Below are positions 1-7,975 of a stretch of DNA of 15,125 nt, one piece after another. The notes under the pieces are model-generated. The model saw only the letters and a list, made by a program, of their open reading frames with translations. It was not told where the DNA came from and ran no database searches. A program made the translations under genes and the position numbers. The DNA comes from Phellopilus nigrolimitatus (lineage: Eukaryota > Basidiomycota > Agaricomycetes > Hymenochaetales > Hymenochaetaceae), in NCBI GenBank assembly GCA_021029095.1, contig JAJOHG010000536.1:1-15125 (forward strand), in the 5' to 3' direction. Position 1 is the first letter of the stretch. Every line of letters begins with the position of its first letter.

Positions 1-1439
1 AGTCATTACCGACAAGATTCGCCTGGAAAAGCGAGCTCATCTGCGAATCTCCAGGACCAGAGTGACTAAGGACCATGAAGTGAATCTTGAACGTTGTCAT
101 ATACACAAGGATCGGTAAAACAATGAGACAGGCAACTCGTGCTGCCCAGTGCCTTGCTTGATCACGCTGAGAAGGAACTATCAAAAAGAAAGAAAGTGAC
201 AAGCGGGGAAACGAGTTACCCATGACAAACGAAGGTCACCGAATTTGTACCAAAGGTCCTCAATAGTGTAGGCCCCAACCAATGCAGTTGCGAATAAGCC
301 TACCCATTTCACGCTACAGATAATAAGATAAGCGAATCAACAAACATCATGTTCTGAGCTCACCTAGTGACACAGCCTATAGATAATCCTGTCATGGTGA
401 GCCAAAGCCACCATTCTGGCGAGAATGAACTGCACAAAACATCAACATGTCGATCTCTATTTCAGAGGCGTAAGCCTACCGGTATTGCTGATTATTAAAC
501 TTGGTCATACAATATACAGTAGTGAATGTAAAGAGAAGAAGCATTGCGTCCAGAAGAATAAAGCGCGAAATGCAGATCCATGCAATGTCTAAAGAGACAA
601 AGGCATTAGCGTATGTCAGAAGGTCTTCAGTCACGGGTCGGCTCACCGCAAAGGACCATCAACGCGACCAAGTGGCACGCGCGCCTGCTCATTCCAAGTT
701 CTACAGCCGTGTACCATCCCAATGGCACCAGCGCCACACCGAATGTCGCCAGCATCACTCGCATGGCCACGTATGGCAGCCCCTCAGGGTACTCAGCGCC
801 GCTTTGAATTCGAACTGGCCATCATAGCCAGAGAGAAGGCCTACAAGACCTACAGCATTTTACCGAGGGGTGGATGGACGTCGAAATAGAACTCGCGCTT
901 CAAGTAATGCGACCCAAACTTCCCGAAGTGTGCTTCGTCCCAGACGACCACATTGGCTTGCCGATGCGGTAGAAGCGCGTCCAGCAAGAAAGGAGTGTGT
1001 AGATTGCTGGCGGGAAGTGCTCTAGATTTGTTGTATGAACTCAGCTGAAAGGGTGGGCAATAGACATCAGAACAGACACCCCACTGCCAGCACAGAGGAT
1101 CGTGCTCACTAAGTTCGTTGCCGGGGGAGGCGCAGGCCTCTGCGGTCTTCCCCCAAGCGTCGGGCCCTTCAGTGGCCTCATCTTGGTGTACACGTCCTTC
1201 CCCTCATCATTGTAGTCGGGCTCTGGCTTTGTCTGTTCCACGCCGGTGCCGGTTGTCACGCTTCCTTTGACTCTCCTCCGTGCGGTATCTTCGGTCATGA
1301 AATGCATTGGCAGCTCCTCCTCTTGCTGGGAGGAGGACCAGTGCGAAGATGGGTAAGGGACCTCTTCGAACTCTGAGGATGTGCGGGTAGGACTGCCAGG
1401 AGGTGTGCCAAGGTTAAGAGCAACTTGTGAAGGTCGCAT
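1..1439 (-). CDS. PMT2: Protein O-mannosyltransferase, PMT2 class (5' part, frame-broken)
   Basis: Dolichyl-phosphate-mannose:protein mannosyltransferase, a polytopic ER enzyme that puts the first mannose on Ser/Thr of secretory proteins. The loop-1 block [19 protein letters not shown], with the functionally important Asp-Glu pair, is PMT2-like. It is followed by [47 protein letters not shown] and [19 protein letters not shown]. Exons read on the minus strand: 1439-1110, about 1018 or 1032-647, 588-480, 429-364, 313-220, and 166 to the left edge. The MIR domains and C-terminal membrane segments lie outside the window. Introns are 50-58 nt except the first, whose acceptor is uncertain. Four single-base losses break the frame, near 1182, 957, 853 and 803, although the codons on either side stay conserved. 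Probably consensus errors; a recent pseudogene is the alternative. The N-terminal 100 or so residues are low complexity and the start at 1439 is tentative. Confidence 0.9.
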
Positions 1440-1811
1440 CAGCTCGGCTAGGTATGAAACGAGGCCTCAGTGGGCTGAAAACACAATAACTGAACGCCAG
1501 TAGCCAAAGAACGATTTGCAACAGCCTTTCGTCTGCTACGTAGCAATGCAGGAGGTTTTTCGGGCACGAAGGTCATGCGCAGTCGTGGACACTGGACGTC
1601 GGCGAGTATTGATCAAAACACGAATGTGGTAACTGTACGTGTCCATCATCCATCAGGCACTGGATTTTTCAGCAGGTGCGGCGTCGCATATTTTTTAAGT
1701 CGTATAACAAGGATAAAAAAAACATAGGGACAAGCTTGGAGATGTATACATGATAGACAAAGAAAAAAGTATATAAGAAACAGCAAAACAAGACTAACAA
1801 AGCCTATTATC
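1440..1811. other. Intergenic: PMT promoter side and fibrillarin 3' flank
   Basis: No coding frame with recognisable content on either strand. The stretch at 1690-1800 is A-rich on the plus strand (T-rich on the transcribed strand), as expected for the 3' flank of the minus-strand fibrillarin gene. The part next to 1439 should hold the mannosyltransferase promoter, but I see no convincing core element. Confidence 0.6.
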
Positions 1812-3106
1812 CTATGAATCATGCCGGTTGTAGATGCCTAAAAGTTTTTATAGTTAGTAAATATTTCCCCGACTCAAGAGAACCAAGATGTACCGATAAC
1901 CATAGCATGATCGCGCTCGTACGGCTAATGGACAATACTTTAAATCTGTATGATGGCAAGATTATCAATGGAGCTTACCTCTAACGTGAGCTGCTCGATC
2001 GGCTTAATTTTTTCTGACGCCAATTTGTTTCTTTCGCTCTCGAACACAACAGCAGCAGGGGCCGTTGAGTCGATGCAGTTAGCTTTTATCGAGATGACTA
2101 CGTGGCCTTGGTTTTGAGAAATTGATGAGCGTTGAGGGCGACGATGCGAGCTTGGTCCGGCTGGGCGACGTCCGCGAAAATAACATCAACCATAGAAAGA
2201 AGCATTCTGTACTTGGAAGGGTGACGAGCGTCTTCGATGATAGCTGCGGGTTTATTCAATTATTTTCGTGATACATTTCAAGGAAAGGAAAAGGGAAGAG
2301 AATGACGCACGAATGACATTTGTCCTTTTCTTCGCCATGCCAATCAGGTCACGTCCTGAACGGTTAGAAAACTCTACGGCGTAAACAGTGCCCTCCTGTA
2401 AATTGGTGACGAGTCAGGAGTGTGTTTGTTGACATGAAAGGGGGCTTACCGGGCCAACGACATCTGCAACATGGCTGACACTTGTGCCGCTCGCAGCACC
2501 AAGGTAAAGGACCTTCTTCCCAGGAGCGATATATATATTCTCCACGCCACCAAGAATCCCGGCAGCGAGCTTACTACGGAAAGGATTCCACACGCGGTAC
2601 TCGATCTTTGTACCATCCACACCGCCTTCGATGGAGATTCGCTTTTCGCCGTAAACTGACTCGCCCGGAACAAGGTTTTTTGTGACAAGCATGTGTTCCT
2701 TGCCTTTGGCAATGAAAACGCCCGGATGTCTGTGGGGCTCAAGGATGACGCTTGAGCCACCCCTTGCACCACCTCGACCGCCGCCTCGGGCACCTCTGCC
2801 CCCTCGACTTGGAGCGCCTCGACCTCCGCCCCCTCTGCCTCGGCTTTGAACGCCTCCACCTCTAAATCCCCCACCTGTAGTGACAGACAAATTGTTCATA
2901 AGGAAATATAGATCCGTGTGCGCGACGAGTAGAACTTCAAGTCTCACCACGACCACCCCGCCCTCCTCCACGACCACCACGGTCACCACCACCGCGACCT
3001 CTTCCTCCCCCTCCAAATCCTCCGCGCCCTCCAGAAGCACCTAAGAGTATGATGTCCTTAGTAAAGCAGCCCGACGCTACCCTCTCAGAAACTTACCAAA
3101 TGCCAT
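1812..3106 (-). CDS. NOP1: Fibrillarin / Nop1, box C/D snoRNP 2'-O-methyltransferase
   Basis: Catalytic subunit of box C/D snoRNPs in the nucleolus, methylating rRNA ribose 2'-OH with S-adenosylmethionine. Exons on the minus strand: 3106-3097 (only 10 nt), 3040-2948, 2874-2450, 2395-2311, 2243-1979, 1924-1894, 1837-1812. The N-terminus is a Gly/Arg-rich RGG domain of about 75 residues. It is followed by [21 protein letters not shown], the SAM-binding [50 protein letters not shown] and [12 protein letters not shown]. The C-terminus [18 protein letters not shown] is made by a 26-nt last exon behind a TACTAAC branch site (1853-1859). One base is missing in the T run at 2112-2115: reading continues as [12 protein letters not shown] only one frame over. 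Adding it gives 311 residues, normal for the family. Identity is certain; the frame break is probably a sequence error. Confidence 0.96.
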
Positions 3107-3201
3107 TGCTATAGCTTTTGTCGAAGGAGTGAGTAAGAAAAGACACCTCACTTTTTTTTAGGATAACAAACTTTGGTAACGCTTTTCCGGAAATCGGTTC
3201 C

Positions 3202-3207
3202 CACGTG
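3202..3207. promoter_or_regulatory. CACGTG E-box upstream of fibrillarin
   Basis: A palindromic CACGTG lies about 95 bp upstream of the fibrillarin start codon at 3106. Such boxes bind bHLH factors in fungi, including regulators of ribosome-biogenesis genes in some species. Only the sequence match is seen; function is inferred. Confidence 0.35.
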
Positions 3208-3235
3208 CATGTACGTATACTTCGCCGCGATCCAC

Positions 3236-3264
3236 ATACAGTGTAGTACGCGTCCTTTACACAC
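3236..3264 (+). repeat. Left arm of 29-nt perfect inverted repeat
   Basis: These 29 bases are the exact reverse complement of 4025-4053. The arm contains ACGCGT and ends in the 13-mer TCCTTTACACACC (3253-3265), which recurs nearby. Just outside, CGCGAT (3226-3231) also pairs with sequence outside the other arm, after a six-base interruption. Confidence 0.9.
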
Positions 3265-3431
3265 CAAGTTGACTTTCGCATTTTACTCCATCCACACTTC
3301 ATATACATAAACAAAAACTTCACTAAGCCAAAACGTATCATCTCAAGGCCCTCTGCGTAAAAATTCCAGCTTGCTGGTGTGCGGGAAAAAATGACATAGA
3401 GTGTTCATGTTCTGCGGCCATTTGTCACACC

Positions 3432-3456
3432 GATCACTCCTTTACACACCGTGATC
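3432..3456 (+). repeat. Second 13-mer copy inside a short palindrome
   Basis: TCCTTTACACACC at 3438-3450 is flanked exactly by GATCAC (3432-3437) and GTGATC (3451-3456), so the 13-mer would be the loop of a 6-bp stem. It is in the same orientation as the copy at 3253-3265. Confidence 0.8.
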
Positions 3457-4005
3457 TGTTGTCACAGATGTTGTCGTATGCTTTCTCACTGCTCTTTCTC
3501 TTAAACAATTTCCCGAAAAACTGGTACATGATATTCTCACATATGTATTCATCTAAATGGCTGGCAAAATGATCAGTTTGGTTCTTGTTCCTTGCATGCA
3601 AACGACGGCGATGCTTACTGGTTTGCAGTGAGTATATGCAACTCCCTTCCCGAAATAGACGAAGATCGTCGCCGGGCAAGGACTCATACCAATATTTATC
3701 GTCAATTCATTTTTCCTGGGCGCAAAACCAATCCGATCTTCTAAAAAAAAATCCAAATCTGCAGCTTATGATTATGGGTAGCTTTTTATATTTTGTCGTA
3801 GGATAGGAAGGGTTTCCGGGAGCGATATGCGATGAAGGCAACTACAGGTGCAGTAATTGGGCTGAATTCTCACATTGATGAAGGTGCTGCAAAGGACCAC
3901 CACAACCAAATATTCTAATAATTTAATCGAAGACAGATAAAGCAATTCCTAAGCCATGTGCAAAATTACGGAGCGATCGAGGTAAAATTGAGGGAGAAGA
4001 TGTCT

Positions 4006-4018
4006 GGTGTGTAAAGGA
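4006..4018 (-). repeat. Third 13-mer copy, inverted
   Basis: GGTGTGTAAAGGA is the exact reverse complement of the 13-mer at 3253-3265 and 3438-3450. It lies only six bases before the right arm of the 29-nt inverted repeat, so the right side carries two inverted copies in tandem. Confidence 0.85.
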
Positions 4019-4024
4019 GGGGCA

Positions 4025-4053
4025 GTGTGTAAAGGACGCGTACTACACTGTAT
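4025..4053 (-). repeat. Right arm of 29-nt perfect inverted repeat
   Basis: Exact reverse complement of 3236-3264. The two arms bracket 760 bases. The arm includes a fourth, 12-of-13 copy of the GTGTGTAAAGGA motif at 4025-4036 and the palindrome ACGCGT. Confidence 0.9.
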
Positions 4054-4193
4054 CGCGAATGCATTTGGCACTTTTAGAAAATCATTCTTCAACGGTGTAA
4101 ACTTCAGAGTCAATAAGTGCACAATACATACACAATATGTATACACATAGACGATGTTCGATGCTGAGCCCATAAATATTAATACATGTACAT

Positions 4194-5307
4194 TCACTTG
4201 GCCTTCCGACTTTTTCTACCCTTCGCCGCACTTTTTGTTGCTTTACCACCAGCCTCCTTCTCGTCCTCCTTCGCTCTGTCACCAAAAAGTTTCTGCTGCA
4301 GCTTCTCGAAATCTTCGTCGTCAATCTCTGGCGGTGCTGCTTTGAACTTTTTCCCTGCTGGCTGACTGTCCTCGCCCGCGCTTGCCCGTTTCTTGCTTCT
4401 CTTTCCCTTCGTCTTTGGCTCGCCTTCGGCATATTTTGTCGCGAGAGTATCAAAGAATCCGTCCATATTCTTTTTCTTCTTCAGAATGAGGGCCTGGAGT
4501 GCCGAGTGGTCCTCGTCATCACCACTCGGGCTTGGATCGTCCGTTTTCGACTTCGCCTTGCCCTTACTCGGGCCCACTTTCCCGCTGCCGTAGAACTCGT
4601 CCCATATGCCCAGCTCCTTCGCCAACTCCTCCGCTTCTGTCGCTTCTGCTTCCCCCTGCTTCTTTCGAACTAGCTTCGCTTTCCCGTCTCGAATGCTCTT
4701 CTCCCAAGCTTTCGAAGCCTTGAGCTCGCCATTGCTAATTAACTGCGTTATGAGCCTAATGAAGCGCGCTTCATCATTGAAGTTGGAATGCGGGATGTGG
4801 CTCATGATTTCGCCGATTGTGTTGTCTGTTTCAAGATAAGCTCGTTTGATGTCCGCAACCTCCTCCGCCGAGCCTACCGATTGTTATAAGTAGTATAGAC
4901 AGTGGAACATGTCAAGAGAAATCACCTTGATACTCTTTCTTTAATTCATCTAGCTTTCCTTTCGTGACCCGATCGAACAAGTCAGCGAAGTAGGCGTCCC
5001 ATCCGTCCTCCCCGGCCTGCAGGTCAAAGCCCTCATCTGTACGACCCGTTTTATCATACCTGACGCGTCGCTTATCGTCACTGAGCACCGCGTATGCAAA
5101 GCCGACCTGTTGGAACTTGAGAGACGCGTCTGCACGCGTTTCCTCAGATGATCTGGCGTGTTTGTCGGGGTGGTAGACGAGCGCGAGACGGCGATACGCC
5201 TTCTTAATGGCATCGGGTGTTGCCGTCGCATCAAGAGAAAGAACAGAATATAAGTTGACGTCTTCTTGTCCAGGAAAGAACTGGGTGATGGGGTCTTCAT
5301 GGTCCAT
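4194..5307 (-). CDS. J-domain protein of the DNAJC9 type
   Basis: HSP70 co-chaperone resembling DNAJC9, which in animals recruits HSP70 to histones H3-H4. Two exons on the minus strand, 5307-4926 and 4873-4194, with a 52-nt intron, encode 353 residues. The J domain spans about residues 18-90, with NLYSVLSLD, KKAYRRLALVYHPDKH (HPD at 46-48) and a YDKTGRTDEG exit. The family-specific follow-on is YQGSAEEVADIKRAYLETDN and LITQLISNGELKASKAW, then a highly charged Lys-rich C-terminus with several nuclear-localisation-like clusters (KGKRSKKR, KGRKSRKAK). The ATG at 5307 has a strong context (ACCATGG); an upstream in-frame GTG is not needed. The promoter has MCB-, E-box- and CRE-like boxes. Nuclear histone-chaperone function is inferred from the family; the domain assignment is firm. 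Confidence 0.92.
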
Positions 5308-5626
5308 GGTATTGTGAGGGGAACACACCGCAAGACAAACGAAAGCACGCGTTAGATATGCAGCACGTGATCTTACGTCATCATTACAATATAGACAGAC
5401 CCATTGTCAAAAGTAACACGGTGTATCAAGAGTAGTGCCTTCAACATGTCGAAAAATCGCAGGGAGGAAAGAAAGAGAAAAGATAACATAATAAATAAAA
5501 TGTCATAGCATGATACATTGTGTCATGGTAAACGAAACACAGCGGAGGGCTGAGTAAGAGATTGTGTAGAACCCTTTGGTAGAACGTACAAAAAGTAGGA
5601 AAAAAGAAAGACAATCTTGATCAAAG
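5308..5626. other. Intergenic: DNAJC9-like promoter and 3' flank of membrane gene
   Basis: Both neighbours are on the minus strand. The right part (5460-5626) is A-rich and acts as the 3' flank of the gene ending at 5627. The left part, 5308-5400, holds the promoter boxes of the J-domain gene. No additional coding frame is supported. Confidence 0.6.
5347..5380 (-). promoter_or_regulatory. MCB, E-box and CRE-like boxes before DNAJC9-like gene
   Basis: Within 34 bases, 40-75 bp upstream of the start at 5307, lie ACGCGT (5347-5352, MluI cell-cycle box), CACGTG (5364-5369) and TTACGTCA (5373-5380, a CRE-like TGACGTAA on the minus strand). The ACGCGT box would suit S-phase expression of a histone co-chaperone. 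The motifs are seen; binding is inferred. Confidence 0.45.
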
Positions 5627-7468
5627 TTACTCTATGGATAACCTTGGTGCAAGGGCTATCCCGCCAGCGTACGATGATCGCTCGCCTACGCCTGGAGTAT
5701 TCGGTTTGGAATATGTCACTTTTTCTGGCACGTCTGAGAATATAAAGAAGCTTAATCACCCAAAAAATCCTTAACATCAGTCGCCACTTTTGAGTACTGA
5801 CCATGCATCTTGGCTGAAGCGAGTCCTTTGTCAAAATCGGAAAAGCAACGCAAACCGACAGCAAACGTCGCAAAAAGTAGCAAGAATGCCACGATAGCTT
5901 ATAAAAAATTAGCTATATCACTACTTTCTGGAAGAGCTGACTTACTGAAGACAGTCAAGGTTGCCCGAGTTGTCTCATATTCTCCCTCGGAGCTCGGCTG
6001 ATAGAAGCGGACCAATTTATAGACTGGACTACAATAAGCAGCAAGTTGCGTTAAGTTACTGAGGACATACTGAAATAAACCTCAGCTGCCAACATGACGA
6101 TGAGTGATATTGTCATGAGCCTGAGTATATCCTCTAAGTAAGTCGTTTTATAAAAACTCTTAAAAGGTACTCGCCATTTTATTTCTCTTTTCAAGGCAAG
6201 CCCGCAGAAGATGAGTAACAGGAGCACGATAGGAATGGCAGCGATGGTCAGGCCGAACTCGGCGGTGCTGGACTGAAGTACTAGAATAAGCATCTCAAAA
6301 TAGAGTTAGCGTTTTCTTGCTGAAGTGCGTAGCATCGATTGAAATCCTGCTAACCTGCATGGTGACTCCCGCAAAGCAGAAGAAGTCGAATTTTAAAAGA
6401 CAGATCATGATTTGATACCATTGGTACATAGCTATCGAAGCAACTCAGCCTTATCCAAAAAGCGAGCTCGAGATCACCAGGTAATTACTTTTCATTACTG
6501 GATTGGCCCCGATAGTATGGAACACTGCCCAACTGAAAAAATAAATTTGAGTAAGCTATGCATGTGTTTTGTGGCGGAGACGTTTCACTTACCCGAATTC
6601 ACCGAACAGTTCGCGAACGAAGAAAATCATGATGCCCCACGACGCTGCGAGCATACATGGAACAACAATTAAGAAAGGCTCTACTTTTCTCCATAGAGTA
6701 TGTGGACCATCGCAGCCCTAAGAAAGGTCGCGCAGGAGTCAGAGAAACAAAGTTCACCGGTAGAAAAAGACAACCAACGAGAAATTCTGTGCATGGGACA
6801 TCCTTCAAGAAGACCAGAGCAACGCGTGCTTCGTGCACTTGCAATGCAGAGAAAACAACTAACGCCACGTGAAAAACTGCGTATGGGTGATATGAGCTGT
6901 CCATTAGATAGAAAGAGAATGGAAAGTACCTAGAATGCCAGCGAGTTGGATAATGTTTCGGAGCTTGAGGGCGTCTAGAGCCATAAGCAATTCAAAAACT
7001 CTGGAACACTTATAAGAAGATCATCAAGCAACAGGAAGAGTTGATGTACTCTGCTAGGCCAAACAAAGCAAGATAACACGGGATGGTCTGTCGAGAGGGC
7101 GCCACAGTCGAGTAATGTCCAGAGTGATTGGGTATGAACGTACTTTGTAACTAGGTCTTGAGCTGGTATCAACATTAGTCGCTACCTGTCGGTATACGTG
7201 AACCTTTATTTTTGAACTGGGAGTAAATGGGCATGTTATACCAGTGCGAACGCAATGGCGACCATTGTCAGCACCACGGCTGCATCTGGCCACGAGCGGA
7301 ATCTCCCTTGTCAGCACTCGATGTGCCAAGAAGATACATACACGCACTGATGACAACTTGTAATAACCATGAATGAGAGATAATCTAGGAAATATCAGGA
7401 CTCGACCACGTACTTATTGCAACGAACGCTTTCTGCGCCCGTGTCCCCAGAAAAGGCTCGACGGCCAT
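5627..7468 (-). CDS. Multi-pass membrane protein, UPF0658-like (15 exons)
   Basis: Probable Golgi-type membrane protein of unknown activity, about 357 or 359 residues with roughly seven membrane segments. Exons on the minus strand: 7468-7414, 7356-7348 (or 7342), 7285-7242, 7185-7144, 7087-7050, 7000-6930, 6876-6758, 6717-6593, 6532-6489, 6431-6355, 6293-6175, 6120-6071, 6023-5946, 5897-5802, 5733-5627. Diagnostic stretches are DALKLRNIIQLAGIL, FHVALVVFSALQVHE, VEPFLIVVPCMLAASWGIM, FGLTIAAIPIVLLLL, KWLMTISLIVMLAAEVYF, IYKLVRFYQP and GLRCFSDFDKGL, then a hydrophilic tail ending LAPRLSIE. All junctions keep frame without correction. One intron (6121-6174) uses a GC donor. The exon 7 end at 6758 gives a short 40-nt intron and is the least certain junction. 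The start at 7468 has ATGG context. The family name rests on recalled similarity; the gene model is firmer than the name. Confidence 0.8.
6121..6174 (-). other. Apparent GC-AG intron (GCGAGT...CAG)
   Basis: A GC donor after AAATG, joined to the acceptor at 6121, gives the codon TGG and the smooth frame KREIKW-LMTISLIV. The nearby GT (GTACCT) four bases downstream throws the reading out of frame. Length is 54 nt, typical for this gene. Confidence 0.65.
7348..7356 (-). other. Microexon of the membrane protein gene (9 nt, possibly 15)
   Basis: Between exon 1 (phase 1 end at 7414) and the membrane-segment exon starting at 7285, the frame closes through TTGTCATCA (7356-7348) with a GTGCGT donor. 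A 15-base exon (7356-7342) with the canonical GTATGT donor also closes it. Both keep the hydrophobic run FVAIIVI...AAVVLTMVAIAFAL. Skipping it also keeps frame but shortens the membrane segment. Confidence 0.6.
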
Positions 7469-7975
7469 AATTCCTTCTGTCTCTTTTTTGTATGAGGACG
7501 CCGGCGAAGATGTTTGGCGTTGTCGTCAAGTTCAAACGTTGTTGGCAGCGAAAAAAGAAAGATGGAAAGACTGACGAAGAGTCAGGACTCGGGCTTCACG
7601 TTCTCACTAGCTGTGCACTATTTAGCCCAGGATGGGCATGGTACTCAGCCACGGCTGGATTCCAGTGCGCCCTCAAACATCCGAGAATCAGACACCTTCC
7701 AGTAATTTGTTTGCAATTGCAGAGTCGATCTTTAGATAAATAAAAAACAGACACTGTAAAACGAACGAATTAGACACATTTTATAAACTACCGTTGAATG
7801 GACTTGTTGTACATATATGTATACAGTGCGCACGTTGAAGCCAAAAACGGAAGGCCCGGCAGTGGCGCGAAAACTAAACGCGTGTGAGTCGAACCACCGC
7901 GTTTCACGCATCCGACGCCGACCACCGAACGCCGCTTCAAAGCCGCCATTGTCGGGAGGCAGCGAACGCGTCATT
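7469..7975. promoter_or_regulatory. Divergent promoter between membrane and nuclear protein genes
   Basis: The 507 bases separate two outward-facing start codons (7468 minus, 7976 plus). An AT-rich TATA-like tract with near dyad symmetry lies at 7810-7823, about 160 bp before the plus-strand start. Open frames at 7492-7743 have no recognisable content and are treated as non-coding. Confidence 0.55.
7864..7971 (+). promoter_or_regulatory. E2F-like site and two MluI cell-cycle boxes
   Basis: GGCGCGAAAA (7864-7873) matches the E2F / SBF type element (TTTCGCGCC on the other strand). ACGCGT boxes (MCB) follow at 7878-7883 and 7966-7971, the last five bases before the start codon at 7976. In fungi MCB sites bind Mbp1/Swi6-type factors that switch on G1/S genes. 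Seen as exact sequence matches; regulation is inferred. Confidence 0.5.

Larger units (their letters stand above)
3107..4193. other. Gene-free 1.1 kb stretch with inverted repeats
   Basis: No frame here looks like a protein. Short open frames (for example minus 3341-3093) match no family I know and run through the repeat. The stretch holds the fibrillarin promoter, the 3' flank of the DNAJC9-like gene and the repeat family listed separately. A-runs and AT-rich patches are scattered through it. It could be the remnant of a small non-autonomous element, but no target-site duplication or transposase is visible. Confidence 0.6.

Noticed and set aside
501..827. Plus-strand 108-codon frame.
   Set aside because: Antisense to conserved PMT exons and one intron; no recognisable content.
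853..865. A 13-base interval GTAGGTCTTGTAG in PMT that begins GT and ends AG.
   Set aside because: Far too short to splice, and its codons in the shifted frame (VGLV) fit the PMT family, so a missing base is the better reading.
1041..1109. Read-through end of PMT exon 1 ([18 protein letters not shown]).
   Set aside because: It begins at a good GTGAGC donor and ends at a stop before the conserved [16 protein letters not shown]. It is intron sequence.
3093..3341. An 82-codon minus-strand frame that reads partly protein-like.
   Set aside because: It overlaps fibrillarin exon 1 and intron 1 and passes through the inverted repeat. It has no family motif; treated as chance.
5305..5328. A GTG-initiated start seven codons upstream of the DNAJC9-like ATG.
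   Set aside because: Nuclear fungal genes start at ATG, and the ATG at 5307 has an optimal ACCATGG context.
6412..6933. Plus-strand open frames of 70-86 codons.
   Set aside because: They lie antisense to the exons of the membrane protein gene, whose splicing and hydrophobic pattern explain the region.
7492..7743. Plus-strand 83-codon frame in the divergent promoter.
   Set aside because: Unlike any known protein, no promoter or splice context of its own, and nearly overlaps the membrane gene start.
7817..7975. A 53-codon upstream extension of the nuclear protein frame.
   Set aside because: The ATG lies inside a TATA-like tract, and the extension runs through E2F- and MCB-like promoter boxes. 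Its residues do not resemble the rest of the protein.
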